DNA of 64,000 bases. Origin: Bacillota bacterium (GTDB lineage Bacteria > Bacillota > Clostridia > Oscillospirales > Acutalibacteraceae). Positions 43,258 through 51,989 of this stretch are shown here, one piece after another; position 1 is the stretch's first letter; each line of letters opens with the position of its first letter. The stretch covers positions 310,001 to 374,000 of the forward strand of contig JAEWDK010000020.1 of the NCBI GenBank assembly GCA_023390175.1. The letters are read 5' to 3'. Position numbers and translations under genes: made by a program. The notes below the pieces were generated by a model. That model worked only from the letters and a program-made list of their open reading frames with translations, was not told the DNA's origin and did no database searches.

Positions 43258-44102
43258 CAGTTCTGAACCTCCCTGCTCCTGGTCAATCGTACCTGTATCA
43301 GTGAAATCAATGCAACCAAAATAAAGAACACCACTGCCTTGGCCTGGCCGACCCCCGCGTAACCGTTATGATTATAAATGGTGGTGAAAATATCCAGAGC
43401 AAGCATGGAGGATTCTTTGCCCGGAGCACCGGCAGTCAGCGCAAGGTTCTGGTCGAACAGCTTGAAGGAGTTCGACAGGGTCAAAAAGGTGCAAATCGTA
43501 ATGGATGGCATCGACATCGGAATAATTACGCTTTTAAGAACCTGCCACCGATTTGCGCCGTCAATTTCGGCAGCCTCCATCAAATCAGGAGAAATGCCCT
43601 GAATACCGGCAATATAAATAATCATCATATATCCGACCATCTGCCAGTTCATGAGGATAACCAGGCCCCAAAAGCCGTAGCTGGCACTGTAGGTAATATC
43701 CACATCAAAAAAGTTTAAGAACCCGTTAATAATCAGCTGCCATATGTAGCCGAGCACAATGCCGCCGATCAGGTTCGGCATAAAAAACACGGAACGGAAA
43801 AAGTTTGTTCCGCGAATTGCCTTGGTGAGCAGCAGCGCAAGTGCAAATGCAATCACATTAATCATCAATACCGAAATCACGGCAAACTTCGCAGTGAACA
43901 CCAGCGCGTTCAAAAAGTCCTGATCTTCGGAAAAGGCGCGATAATAATTTTGGAAGCCAACCCATACAGGATCAAGCACCGTAGTAAACTTGGTGAAAGA
44001 GAGAACTATTCCCCATACAAACGGGATGAGAAACGAAATGGCAAACGCTATAAGCGTAGGCAGAACAAAAACAGGGAAATACTTTTTTAAGTTTTTTTGC
44101 AT
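43257..44102 (-). CDS. Maltodextrin-type ABC permease, MalF-like
   Basis: First membrane subunit of the importer, 281 aa. N-terminal membrane segment FVLPTLIAFAISFLIPFVWG follows a basic start; EAA loop LMEAAEIDGANRWQVLKSVI. GGAGG lies just before the ATG. It is separated from the binding-protein gene upstream by a strong terminator-like hairpin, which should make permeases less abundant than binding protein. Confidence 0.93.
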   Translation of the reverse strand: MQKNLKKYFPVFVLPTLIAFAISFLIPFVWGIVLSFTKFTTVLDPVWVGFQNYYRAFSEDQDFLNALVFTAKFAVISVLMINVIAFALALLLTKAIRGTNFFRSVFFMPNLIGGIVLGYIWQLIINGFLNFFDVDITYSASYGFWGLVILMNWQMVGYMMIIYIAGIQGISPDLMEAAEIDGANRWQVLKSVIIPMSMPSITICTFLTLSNSFKLFDQNLALTAGAPGKESSMLALDIFTTIYNHNGYAGVGQAKAVVFFILVALISLIQVRLTRSREVQN

Positions 44103-44121
44103 GCTTTTCCTCCTTTTATTG

Positions 44122-44166
44122 AAAAAATAGTGAGTGAGTCATCTCAAACTACACTCACTATTTTTA
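44122..44166 (-). terminator. Hairpin between binding protein and permease genes
   Basis: AAAAATAGTGAGTG (44123-44136) pairs perfectly with CACTCACTATTTTT (44152-44165) over 14 bp; on the minus strand a T-run follows. It lies inside the operon, so it works as a partial terminator or as a 3' stabiliser of the binding-protein mRNA. Confidence 0.85.
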
Positions 44167-44220
44167 TTATTCCACACCACGCTGCACGGCGTGCAGGAAC
44201 TTATGATTTCATTTTAAAGA

Positions 44221-45612
44221 TTATTTATTGCTTTCTGCCTTCCACTGGTCAACCGCAATTTTCTTCACATCGTCCCATGACTTGGTGCCCTGGGCGTACT
44301 GCAGCAATGCAGCGCCGACAGCATCTTTATAAGTCTGGTTCGGCATCACGGTAAAGTTCCATGAAACATTGTAAAGGTTCGTATTGCTCATGTAGCTGAC
44401 AACTTCCTTTGCAAGCGGATCGGTCGGACGGTCTTTATCGCTGAAGGTGTCGAAAGGAGCAATAAACTTCAGGTCGTTGGTTACGAAAGCCTTGCCCTTA
44501 TCGCTGCTGTAGAGCCAGTAAATGAAGTCTTCAGCCAGCTTTTGCTTATCTGCCGAAGCCTTGCTGTTAATGGCAAAGAAGTTTTCGGTGCCGATGCAGA
44601 TGGACTGTTTCTCTTCGCCCTGCATACCGGTATAAATCGGGAGGAACTTAATGTCGCTTTCCTGAACGACATTGCCCTTCACGCCGGAAATCTGGCTCCA
44701 TGCCCAGTTGCCGTTTTGAACCATTGCGCAGCGGCCAAGTGCAAATTCCGACATGGATTCGTCTACGCTCTTGCTGCCGAGTTTCTTTGCGGCTGTAACG
44801 GAGTTATTGAGGTAAAGGTCGAAAATGTTTTTAAATTTGTCGGCATTCTGGAATTTGATTTCTTTTGTTGCGTTGTTGTCCTTCAGGTCTGTTTTGTTGT
44901 CCCTGAATTCATAGAAGAGCGGAACATTGAGCAGATGTGTCTGCCAGCGCCAGTCTTCGCCGTGCTTCAGGGAAGTGGAAGCGAACACGCCCTTGATGCC
45001 CAGTTTGTCTTTTTTGGCAGTCATATCTTCCGTAACTGCTTTTAATTTGTCAAAGGAATTGATTTCGCTCATTGACTTTGCCTTGGCTCCGTCCAATGCA
45101 AAATACTTGGACATAATCGCGTTATTATAGATAATGCCGTAGCCTTCAACGGAATACGGAATACCGTAAACGCCGTCGCCGCTTGTAACAGCCATCGTCT
45201 TGTCCGTGAGGTGCTTATAAAGTTCAGTGCCTTTCAGGTCTTTGCAATAGTCCTTCCAGTTTGCATAGCCCTTCGGCCCGTTGATTTGGAAAAGAGTCGG
45301 CGCATCGGACTTTGCAATTTCTGATGTTAATGTTTGCTCATATGTTCCAGATGCAGCGGTGACAACCTTCAGGGTAACGCCGGTTTCCTTTTTGTATTCT
45401 TCACTGATCTTTGTGTAAACGTCTGCAATTTCCGGTTTAAAGTTCAGGTAATAGATTTCCCCTTTGTCTGCCGCAGCGGCAGATGACGCTTCTGAAGAAG
45501 CTGCCGGAGCGGTTGAATCAGCTGCTTTGGAAGAAGTTGCAGCCGTACTGCTGCAGGCCACCATGGAAACAGACAGAGACATCGCTAAAATAAGTGCAAC
45601 TAACTTTTTCAT
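44221..45612 (-). CDS. Maltodextrin-type solute-binding lipoprotein
   Basis: Binds the sugar outside the cell and feeds the MalF/MalG-like permeases. Lipoprotein signal with lipobox SMVAC, lipidated Cys at residue 20, and a Ser/Ala-rich linker. Family 1 binding-protein pattern throughout (KFKNIFDLYLNNSVTAAKKL, LGRCAMVQNGNWAWSQIS). 463 aa. It lies between malQ and the permeases in a LacI-controlled operon, so maltodextrin is the most likely ligand. Confidence 0.9.
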   Translation of the reverse strand: MKKLVALILAMSLSVSMVACSSTAATSSKAADSTAPAASSEASSAAAADKGEIYYLNFKPEIADVYTKISEEYKKETGVTLKVVTAASGTYEQTLTSEIAKSDAPTLFQINGPKGYANWKDYCKDLKGTELYKHLTDKTMAVTSGDGVYGIPYSVEGYGIIYNNAIMSKYFALDGAKAKSMSEINSFDKLKAVTEDMTAKKDKLGIKGVFASTSLKHGEDWRWQTHLLNVPLFYEFRDNKTDLKDNNATKEIKFQNADKFKNIFDLYLNNSVTAAKKLGSKSVDESMSEFALGRCAMVQNGNWAWSQISGVKGNVVQESDIKFLPIYTGMQGEEKQSICIGTENFFAINSKASADKQKLAEDFIYWLYSSDKGKAFVTNDLKFIAPFDTFSDKDRPTDPLAKEVVSYMSNTNLYNVSWNFTVMPNQTYKDAVGAALLQYAQGTKSWDDVKKIAVDQWKAESNK

Positions 45613-45636
45613 TTTGGTCCTCCTAAAAATTTTATT

Positions 45637-45671
45637 TAATCAAACTGTGCGGCGCACAATTCGTTTGATTA
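45637..45671 (-). promoter_or_regulatory. Inverted repeat between malQ and the binding-protein gene
   Basis: TAATCAAAC (45637-45645) and GTTTGATTA (45663-45671) form a perfect 9-bp stem around a loop that itself contains GTGC/GCAC. It ends about 25 nt before the binding-protein start codon and is not followed by a T-run, so it is more likely an mRNA structure, processing site or operator than a terminator. Confidence 0.55.
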
Positions 45672-45710
45672 TAACTGCTCTTGCTTGTGTGCTTTGGCCG
45701 GTGCTCTGCC

Positions 45711-47189
45711 TTACGGCGTAAGGCGGCCAAACATCTGAGTGAAACGGTATATCACCGCGGAAAGCTCCGGTGTAAGTGCATCCGCCGGCATACGCCACAC
45801 CCAATTTCCGCCTAAAGTAGACGGGGTGTTGATTCGTGCTTCCTTGCCCAGCCGCAGCCAGTCCTGAATGGGAATGATGGCGGTGTCACAGACACTGCCC
45901 AGCGCAGCCCGGATAAAACTGTAAGTAAAATCTGTGTGTTCATTTATATTCAAATACTCTTTGGCGAAGGCAACGTCCTCCGCTGGGGCGGAATATTGCC
46001 AGTCGCGTGTAGTGGTATTGTCGTGCGTTCCGGTGTACACCACGCTGTTGCGGGAGTAATTGTGCGGCAGGTAATCGCCGGCCTCGCGGGAATCAAATGC
46101 AAACTGCAGAACCTTCATTCCTGGAAATCCGCTTTGGGCAAGCAGATTCTTAACATCGTCCGTCAGATAACCCAGATCTTCGGCAATAATCAAGATACCG
46201 GGAAGCTTTTCTTTTATTACACGGATAAGGTCCAAACCGGGCCCGCGGCGCCAGATGCCGCCCGCAGCGGTTTTGTTTTGAGCGGGAATGGAATAGTACC
46301 CGGCAAATCCACGAAAGTGGTCAATTCGCACTACATCATAAATGGAACCTGCATATTTTAAACGGCGAATCCACCAGTCATAGCCGGTTTTCTGATGATA
46401 AGACCAGTTGTAAAGAGGGTTCCCCCACAGCTGGCCGTCAGAGGAAAACGCGTCCGGCGGGCAGCCCGCCACTTCGGTGGCATTTTTGTTTTCATCCACT
46501 TGAAAAAGCTCGCTGTGCGCCCAAAGGTCGGAGGAGTCGGGCGAAACATAAATCGGGATATCCCCAATAAAATACACCCCGTTTTCATTGGCGTATGTTT
46601 TCAGTTTTACCCATTGGCGAAAAAACAGGTACTGGATTGATGACCAAAAATTCACTTCCGGCGTCAGCCGGATTTCGGCGTGGGCCAGCGCTTCCGGCTG
46701 GCGCTGCCGGAGCGGTTCGGGCCAGGTATTAAACGCCCGCATCCCGTTTTCGGATTTGACTGCCATATATAAAGCATAATCATGAAGCCAATCGGCGTTG
46801 CTTTCTTTGAATGCGGCGAAACCGGCCACAGAATCACTCAGACGGTTAACAGCCTTTCTTAATACGGTGAAGCGGTTTTCAAATAAATTTAGGTAACCGA
46901 CCTGGTTTTTATTGTCGCCCCAGTTAATCCCCGCAACTTCTTCCTTCGTCAACAGTCCTTCTTCAATCAGCATATCCAAATCGATGAAATAAGGATTAAA
47001 CGCAAATGCGGAAAAACTTTGATAGGGACTGTCGCCATAGCTTGTGGGGCCAATGGGCAAAATCTGCCAGTAGTGCTGCCCGCTTTTTTTTAAAAAATCA
47101 ATAAAATGATACGCTTCTTTTCCCAAGCTGCCGATGCCGTAAGGCGATGGAAGGCAGCTGATGGGCATTAAAATACCGCTGGTTCGCAT
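45711..47189 (-). CDS. malQ: 4-alpha-glucanotransferase (amylomaltase)
   Basis: Transfers alpha-1,4-glucan segments between maltodextrins and releases glucose; cytoplasmic. GH77 motifs: SGILMPISCLPSPYGIGSLG at the start, SYGDSPYQSFSAFAFNPYFI, DIPIYVSPDSSDLWAH, nucleophile Asp in VRIDHFRGFAGYY, acid/base Glu in LIIAEDLGYL and the third acid in YTGTHDNTTTRDW. 492 aa. The ATG at 47189 has GGAGG 5 nt upstream. It follows the LacI gene by 68 nt and precedes the importer genes. Confidence 0.96.
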   Translation of the reverse strand: MRTSGILMPISCLPSPYGIGSLGKEAYHFIDFLKKSGQHYWQILPIGPTSYGDSPYQSFSAFAFNPYFIDLDMLIEEGLLTKEEVAGINWGDNKNQVGYLNLFENRFTVLRKAVNRLSDSVAGFAAFKESNADWLHDYALYMAVKSENGMRAFNTWPEPLRQRQPEALAHAEIRLTPEVNFWSSIQYLFFRQWVKLKTYANENGVYFIGDIPIYVSPDSSDLWAHSELFQVDENKNATEVAGCPPDAFSSDGQLWGNPLYNWSYHQKTGYDWWIRRLKYAGSIYDVVRIDHFRGFAGYYSIPAQNKTAAGGIWRRGPGLDLIRVIKEKLPGILIIAEDLGYLTDDVKNLLAQSGFPGMKVLQFAFDSREAGDYLPHNYSRNSVVYTGTHDNTTTRDWQYSAPAEDVAFAKEYLNINEHTDFTYSFIRAALGSVCDTAIIPIQDWLRLGKEARINTPSTLGGNWVWRMPADALTPELSAVIYRFTQMFGRLTP

Positions 47190-47257
47190 GAAGGCCTCCA
47201 AAACTGATCATTAGAACTTTTTCCGCTTTGGCAGGAACATTTGCCTGCACTGTAAGA

Positions 47258-48277
47258 TTACGAATCGGACAGGTTTCGCACCGACTCGCCCCGCATTAAG
47301 TCCACGCCTACAACGATGTGTTCGGTGGGAGTGTGCCTGCTCAGGTTGTTCAGCAGAAGTTCCGCGCTGTTGTGGGCAATTTCTTTGAGAGGCTGGCGAA
47401 TTGTCGCCAGCTTTGGAACGGTGTAATTTGCCAGATCCAGTCCATCGAACCCCAGCACCGAAATGTCCTGCGGCACACGAAGACCCGCATCAAAAATAGC
47501 ACGCATGGCACCCACCGCCATTACGTCCGAAACCGCAAATACCGCAGTAATCGGCCTGCCGGACGCTAACAGCTTGTTCATGGCACGGTACGCGGAACCG
47601 TAATTAAAGTTTGCCTTTTGGTAGTTCTCATCATCAAACGGCAGCCCAGCTTCATCCATTCTGTCCTTGCAGCCTTCATAACGCATGCGGCTTATGTAGC
47701 TTAAAGAGCGGTCGCCGCCCATCATTGCTATGCTTTTATGCCCGCAGCTCAATAAGTAGTCCGCGGCAAGATAAGCCGCCCTTTTATCGTCGATTCCCAC
47801 ACAGGACAAATTTTCGAACTGAAGCTCATCGCTGACGGTGGTAGCCAGTACGCAGGGTATTTTAATCCCGGTAAAGTGATGTTTAAAATTATGGATACTG
47901 CCGCCCAAAAAGATGAGCCCAAGCGGTTTGAGTTCCCGGCAAAGCTGCTTTGCCCCCAATACCTCGTCGGCATCTTCATCCAGGTAGTGCAGCACCGTTT
48001 TATATCCGGCATCGTTGATTTCGCATTGCAGCTGTTCAACAATGGAAGCAAAAAACATATTAAAAGAACCCTTGACAACAATAGCAACCGTGGTGCCCTG
48101 CTGCTGCTTTAGCTGACGGGCGTTATTGTTGGGAACAAAGCCGCATTTTTTAACAACTTCATCAATGTGCTTCTTTGCCTCCGGGGATACGTCCGGATGG
48201 TTGTTCAGCGCCCGGGATACTGTACTGATTGCATAGCCGGACTCTTTTGCAATATCCTTAATGGTAACAATGGCCAC
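47258..48277 (-). CDS. LacI family repressor of the maltodextrin operon
   Basis: The N-terminal helix-turn-helix and hinge follow the LacI pattern (TIKDIAKESGYAISTVSRAL, NHPDVSPEAKKHI); the rest is the periplasmic-binding-like sugar sensor. The start is the GTG at 48277, 7 nt after GGGAGG; a GTG at 48292 lies before that site. First gene of the malQ and transporter operon, with operators just downstream of its own promoter, so it very likely represses the whole set until maltose or a maltodextrin binds. 340 aa, standard. Confidence 0.93.
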   Translation of the reverse strand: MAIVTIKDIAKESGYAISTVSRALNNHPDVSPEAKKHIDEVVKKCGFVPNNNARQLKQQQGTTVAIVVKGSFNMFFASIVEQLQCEINDAGYKTVLHYLDEDADEVLGAKQLCRELKPLGLIFLGGSIHNFKHHFTGIKIPCVLATTVSDELQFENLSCVGIDDKRAAYLAADYLLSCGHKSIAMMGGDRSLSYISRMRYEGCKDRMDEAGLPFDDENYQKANFNYGSAYRAMNKLLASGRPITAVFAVSDVMAVGAMRAIFDAGLRVPQDISVLGFDGLDLANYTVPKLATIRQPLKEIAHNSAELLLNNLSRHTPTEHIVVGVDLMRGESVRNLSDS

Positions 48278-48298
48278 GTTTACGCCTCCCACGTTTTC

Positions 48299-48325
48299 TT
48301 GGAAACGTTACTGGAAACGTTTCCA
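48299..48325. promoter_or_regulatory. LacI-family operator pair
   Basis: TGGAAACGTTTCCA at 48312-48325 is a perfect palindrome with the central CG expected for LacI-family proteins. A second, half-perfect site TTGGAAACGTTAC lies at 48299-48311, directly next to it. Both sit just downstream of the -10 box of the LacI gene. Confidence 0.87.
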
Positions 48326-48337
48326 TTGATTGCTTAA

Positions 48338-48366
48338 ATCATAGTCCTTTTTTTCAAAGATTTCAA
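48338..48366 (-). promoter_or_regulatory. Sigma-A promoter of the LacI-malQ-transporter operon
   Basis: -35 TTGAAA (48366-48361), 17-nt spacer, -10 TATGAT (48343-48338) on the minus strand; the operators follow at once. Confidence 0.75.
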
Positions 48367-48614
48367 GTACTTGTAAAAATTTAGCGTAATATAGAAATAT
48401 GATGGAATATATTTATTTAAAATGACCAATTTTTCGTAATCTGTTACAATATATACTCCGTAAGCTATGCAAACAGAACATAACGTGTATGAAATTGGCA
48501 GCATGCGGATTTATAGGAATACAGAATTAAAATTTCAAAGGGGGCACGCTGCTCTGCCGCCATTCAAAAAATTTGACGAAAAAAGTCAAACGGACAAATT
48601 GCTTTGAAACCACA
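48367..48614. other. Intergenic region without visible gene
   Basis: An AT-rich stretch between the maltodextrin operon and the terminator after nfo. I find no reading frame with a ribosome site and no further repeat. Confidence 0.4.
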
Positions 48615-48650
48615 TAAAAGAACCCGAGGAAATTTCCTCGGGTTCTTTTA
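48615..48650 (-). terminator. Terminator of nfo
   Basis: AAAGAACCCGAGGAAA and its exact complement form one long palindrome (about 48617-48648), A-rich at one end and T-rich at the other. It lies 17 nt past the nfo stop. Confidence 0.9.
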
Positions 48651-48666
48651 TCACTTTACTGCCTTT

Positions 48667-49503
48667 TTATGATTCCATGTAATGATCGCGCAGCAGCTTA
48701 ATTTCTTTTTGGTGCCCGGGCAATTCGTTCGGTGTTTCCAAATAAAACGGCAAATGGCGAAGCTGGGGGTGGTTGATGATGCGCACCATGGCCGCTAACC
48801 CAATTATGCCTTCCCCAATGCGCGCATGACGGTCTTTGTGGCTGCCAAGAGGGTTCAGGCTGTCGTTCAGGTGGATGGCGCGCAGCTTTTCAAGCCCGAT
48901 GATGCGGTCAAACCGGTTCAGCACACCGTCCAAGTTGTTTACAATATCATATCCGCCGTCGAAAATATGGCAGGTGTCAAGGCAGACTCCCATTTTATCG
49001 GATAAGTTCACTCTGTCCAAAATCTCTTTCAGTTCCTCAAACTGTCTGCCGACTTCGGTGCCCTTTCCGGCCATTGTTTCAAGCAGCACCACAGTTGTCT
49101 GACCCGGATTCAGAATTTCGTTCAGCTGCGCAGCAATCAAATTGATTCCCGCCTGCGCACCCTGCCCGCCATGACTGCCCGGATGAAAGTTATAGTAATT
49201 ATTCGGCAGATACTCCATGTTTTTTAAATCCTCTGCCATTACCATTTTTGCAAATTCCCTGACTTCCGGGTTCGCGGAACAGGCATTCAGCGTATAGGGG
49301 GCATGGCCCAAAATCGGTGCGAATTGGTTTTCCTCTGCCAGTTCCAGCAAAGCGGCTACATCTTTTTCATCAATCTGCTTTACCTTACTGCCGCGCGGAT
49401 TCCGGGTGAAATACTGAAAGGTGTTTGCACCGATTTGCAGCGCGTCGCTTCCCATATGGTAAAATCCCTTTGCCGAGGACAAGTGGCATCCGATATTCAG
49501 CAT
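48667..49503 (-). CDS. nfo: Endonuclease IV
   Basis: AP endonuclease and 3'-repair diesterase with a trinuclear zinc site. Metal ligands are in their expected motifs: LGHAPYTLNAC (His), VLLETMAGKGTEVG (Glu), CLDTCHIFDGGYD (Asp and His), AIHLNDS (His), SHKDRHARIGEG (the DxH pair) and LETP (Glu). 278 aa, standard. AAGGAG lies upstream of the ATG. It follows the DUF503 gene. Confidence 0.97.
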   Translation of the reverse strand: MLNIGCHLSSAKGFYHMGSDALQIGANTFQYFTRNPRGSKVKQIDEKDVAALLELAEENQFAPILGHAPYTLNACSANPEVREFAKMVMAEDLKNMEYLPNNYYNFHPGSHGGQGAQAGINLIAAQLNEILNPGQTTVVLLETMAGKGTEVGRQFEELKEILDRVNLSDKMGVCLDTCHIFDGGYDIVNNLDGVLNRFDRIIGLEKLRAIHLNDSLNPLGSHKDRHARIGEGIIGLAAMVRIINHPQLRHLPFYLETPNELPGHQKEIKLLRDHYMES

Positions 49504-49581
49504 GAATTGGTTCTCCTTACAATCAGTCTTTTTACTCTTGGAAATACCGGCGGCAAATTTCCGTCATTCACAGGGAATTCT

Positions 49582-49863
49582 TTATCTGATTTCCCGCTGA
49601 ATATCGGTGATTTCCGCTTCTGAATTGCTTTCAATAAAATCGATCACATTGTCAATCGTACTGTCTGCCAGCGCGGTGTTCCCTGCCGCAAAGGCAATGC
49701 CGAGCACAATGGTCTGGTGAATGTCCTGCTCTTGTGCCTCAATGACGGACACATTAAATTGATTCCGTATTTTTGAGGTAATGCTCCTGACAACCATCCG
49801 CTTTTCTTTCAGGGAATGCACCCAAGGAGCATACATTTTTACGAGCACGGTACCTACAATCAC
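49582..49863 (-). CDS. DUF503 protein (YlxP-like)
   Basis: Short soluble protein of unknown function, 93 aa, related to YlxP. The family pattern is complete: VKMYAPWVHSLKEKRMVVRS, VSVIEAQEQDIHQTIVLGIA and a C-terminal helix. GTG start at 49863 with AAAGGGG upstream. In other Firmicutes the family gene is near translation and ribosome-maturation genes; here it precedes nfo by 78 nt. Confidence 0.88.
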   Translation of the reverse strand: MIVGTVLVKMYAPWVHSLKEKRMVVRSITSKIRNQFNVSVIEAQEQDIHQTIVLGIAFAAGNTALADSTIDNVIDFIESNSEAEITDIQREIR

Positions 49864-50030
49864 AGTTCACTGCCCCTTTTCTGCGCGGAGTTCACACAAC
49901 CTCTTGTTCTGCTTATATTGTGCCGCCATAACACTCAATTTAACCGGAATCACCTGTTTTAAAACAGTTTTTCGGTGCCTTGTTATCTTTTTTCATGACG
50001 GGTATTCCCACAGAAATAAATTTCCGTTTT
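49864..50030. other. Intergenic region with a 14-bp palindrome
   Basis: CTGTTTTAAAACAG at 49954-49967 is a perfect palindrome followed by TTTTT on the plus strand. It may end the transcript of the MYG1-like gene or act as an operator of the DUF503/nfo pair. No gene seen. Confidence 0.35.
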
Positions 50031-50915
50031 TCAAGCCTTCGCGGGGTCGCCTGCGGCAATTGACTTGGCGGCTTCGCCGCGGGCAATCCGGCACGCTTGT
50101 ATCACATCTTCTAAACAATCGGCTGAAATCAGGAACCGGCCTTTATGGCAAAACGTCAGCGTATCGAGTCCCGAGATTTTCTGCAATTCATCCGCCGTCT
50201 TGCCCGCCCATTGCTGCGGAAAATCACATTTTGCGTCCTTTGAATCCATATCAACAGGAATTACCTGCGCGCTGTATCCGCCCCTTTGGGAGGGGTAAAC
50301 GACAAATTCCGCGTCCGACGGCACCAAAACCATTTTCCACGGCGCAAACCGCGGCAAAACCACAATTTGATCCTTTGCATCGGCAAGAGCGGCTTCAACC
50401 AGTTTTTTCGCCCTTTGTGTGCTCAGAATACCGTCCAGCTTCTTCTTCAAAATTACAGTGGCAAGGTCCACCGCTTCCGAAAAACACAAGTCGGCAGATT
50501 GATCCGAATCCCAAGTGGGGTTAAACGCGGCGATTACGCCTGCCAGCTGGTTGCCGCAGCCTATGTTGTCGTCTTCATCCAGCGGCTGAATGAATTTTTC
50601 ATCAAAGCGGGCCGCTTCAATGACCGCCTGTTCCGCAGTACAGCCAAAGCCGAGGACACTCACCCCGAACTCACGCCACAGAAGGCCGAATGCGGCGTAT
50701 GGCACCCCGTTTTCCCGCACTTCCGAATTTTCCTGATGGTGGTCGAACGCTCCGAACCCTATATCGAAGGCGATTCCATCAAAACCCTTCGGCACTTCAA
50801 ACGCACGTATGATTTTGATATCCGGCCGGATTATTTTAAGCAGTGCCGATGAAAACACATCATCCGCGTGAAATTTCCCGCCATGCGTCATGGCGATATT
50901 TTTTAATTCCGTCAT
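50031..50915 (-). CDS. MYG1 family (UPF0160) DHH-like protein
   Basis: Probable metal-dependent phosphohydrolase or exonuclease of the MYG1 family, known in eukaryotes as a 3'-5' RNA exonuclease. Family motifs: AMTHGGKFHADDVFSSALL at the start, AFDIGFGAFDHHQENSEVR with the DHH metal site, and the end segment LTFCHKGRFLISADCLEDV. 294 aa. GAGG precedes the ATG. It is followed, after 38 nt, by nothing on the same strand of known function but is itself preceded by the RluA-like gene, so the two may be co-transcribed. Confidence 0.88.
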   Translation of the reverse strand: MTELKNIAMTHGGKFHADDVFSSALLKIIRPDIKIIRAFEVPKGFDGIAFDIGFGAFDHHQENSEVRENGVPYAAFGLLWREFGVSVLGFGCTAEQAVIEAARFDEKFIQPLDEDDNIGCGNQLAGVIAAFNPTWDSDQSADLCFSEAVDLATVILKKKLDGILSTQRAKKLVEAALADAKDQIVVLPRFAPWKMVLVPSDAEFVVYPSQRGGYSAQVIPVDMDSKDAKCDFPQQWAGKTADELQKISGLDTLTFCHKGRFLISADCLEDVIQACRIARGEAAKSIAAGDPAKA

Positions 50916-50953
50916 TTTTCCTCATTTCATCTTCATTGTATTTATTTGATATT

Positions 50954-51928
50954 TCAATCTTTCCGGCATCCGCGCTGTGCAGCGCTTCCAGCTCCGTTAT
51001 CTTTACCGGGGGATCGACCGAATAAAGCCTGAAAGCCTTTGGGCGTTTTTGCCTCAAAGCACATAACTTCGTGCGAAAAAGGGTGTCGAAGCTCCAATTG
51101 ATAGGCGTGTAAGCCCAAACGCTTTAACGGATTGGTTTTCGCGCCGTACTTCTTATCCCCCGCGACAGGATGCCCGAGGTCTTTCATGTGCACACGAATC
51201 TGATTTTTACGGCCCGTTTCCAGCTGGATATCAAGCAGGGAATAGCCCGTGTTCTCTTTGATTACCCGGTAATTTGTGATGGCTTCCAGCCCGTCTCCGG
51301 CTTTACCACTGGAATACATCATCATTGTTTTGGTTTGTTTCAGCCATGATTGAATTCTGCCGCTTTTTTCGCTCAGCTGCCCTTCTACGACCGCCATGTA
51401 ACCCCGCACCGATACCAGTTCCGACCAGTTGTCCTGCAGCGCCAGCTTCATTTCCTCATTTTTAGCAACCATAAGCACGCCGGAAGTATCCCTGTCCAAA
51501 CGGTGCACCGCAAAAACGCGGTTTTTCGGATTGGCAGACCGTACATAATCCGTGAGTAAATGGTAAGCCGTAAGCTCTTTTTCTTTATCGGTGGCAATGG
51601 ACAGCAAACCCGCCGGCTTATTGATTACAATCAGATCACTGTCTTCATAGATAATATCCAATCCGCTGTCCTGCTTCTGCACCCGTCCGTCCGGCCGGGC
51701 GATACTTACGACTTGACCTGCGTGCAGTTCGTGGTCGTACTGCGTAACCACTGCCCCGTTCACCAAAACTTCTTTGTGTGTCAGAAGTGATTTCACGTTA
51801 TTTCTGGACTTACCGGACAGCCTGAGCAGCAAAAAGTCCAGCAGACCCGCTGGCTCAGTTACCGTCAATTTCATATCCGATTTCGGGCTGTCTTCCCTTT
51901 TCCCTGTACCCCTTTTTGTTCTATTCAC
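50954..51928 (-). CDS. RluA family pseudouridine synthase
   Basis: Isomerises specific uridines in rRNA or tRNA. An S4 RNA-binding domain (GLLDFLLLRLSGKSRNNVKS, VNGAVVTQYDHELHAG) precedes the catalytic domain with Asp in AVHRLDRDTSGVLMVAKN. The C-terminal tail is Arg/Lys-rich. GTG start at 51928 with AAGGAG 6 nt upstream. The exact target among RluA, RluC and RluD types is not clear from the sequence. Confidence 0.93.
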   Translation of the reverse strand: MNRTKRGTGKREDSPKSDMKLTVTEPAGLLDFLLLRLSGKSRNNVKSLLTHKEVLVNGAVVTQYDHELHAGQVVSIARPDGRVQKQDSGLDIIYEDSDLIVINKPAGLLSIATDKEKELTAYHLLTDYVRSANPKNRVFAVHRLDRDTSGVLMVAKNEEMKLALQDNWSELVSVRGYMAVVEGQLSEKSGRIQSWLKQTKTMMMYSSGKAGDGLEAITNYRVIKENTGYSLLDIQLETGRKNQIRVHMKDLGHPVAGDKKYGAKTNPLKRLGLHAYQLELRHPFSHEVMCFEAKTPKGFQALFGRSPGKDNGAGSAAQRGCRKD

Positions 51929-51989
51929 GAATTTCTCCTTATTTATTCCTGTTGAGCGCGACCCATAAGCGCCATATCAAATGCGAAAA

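Noticed and set aside
48312..48325. A catabolite-repression (cre) site
   Set aside because: The palindrome misses the cre consensus at its outer positions and sits at the LacI gene start, so a local LacI operator is the simpler reading.
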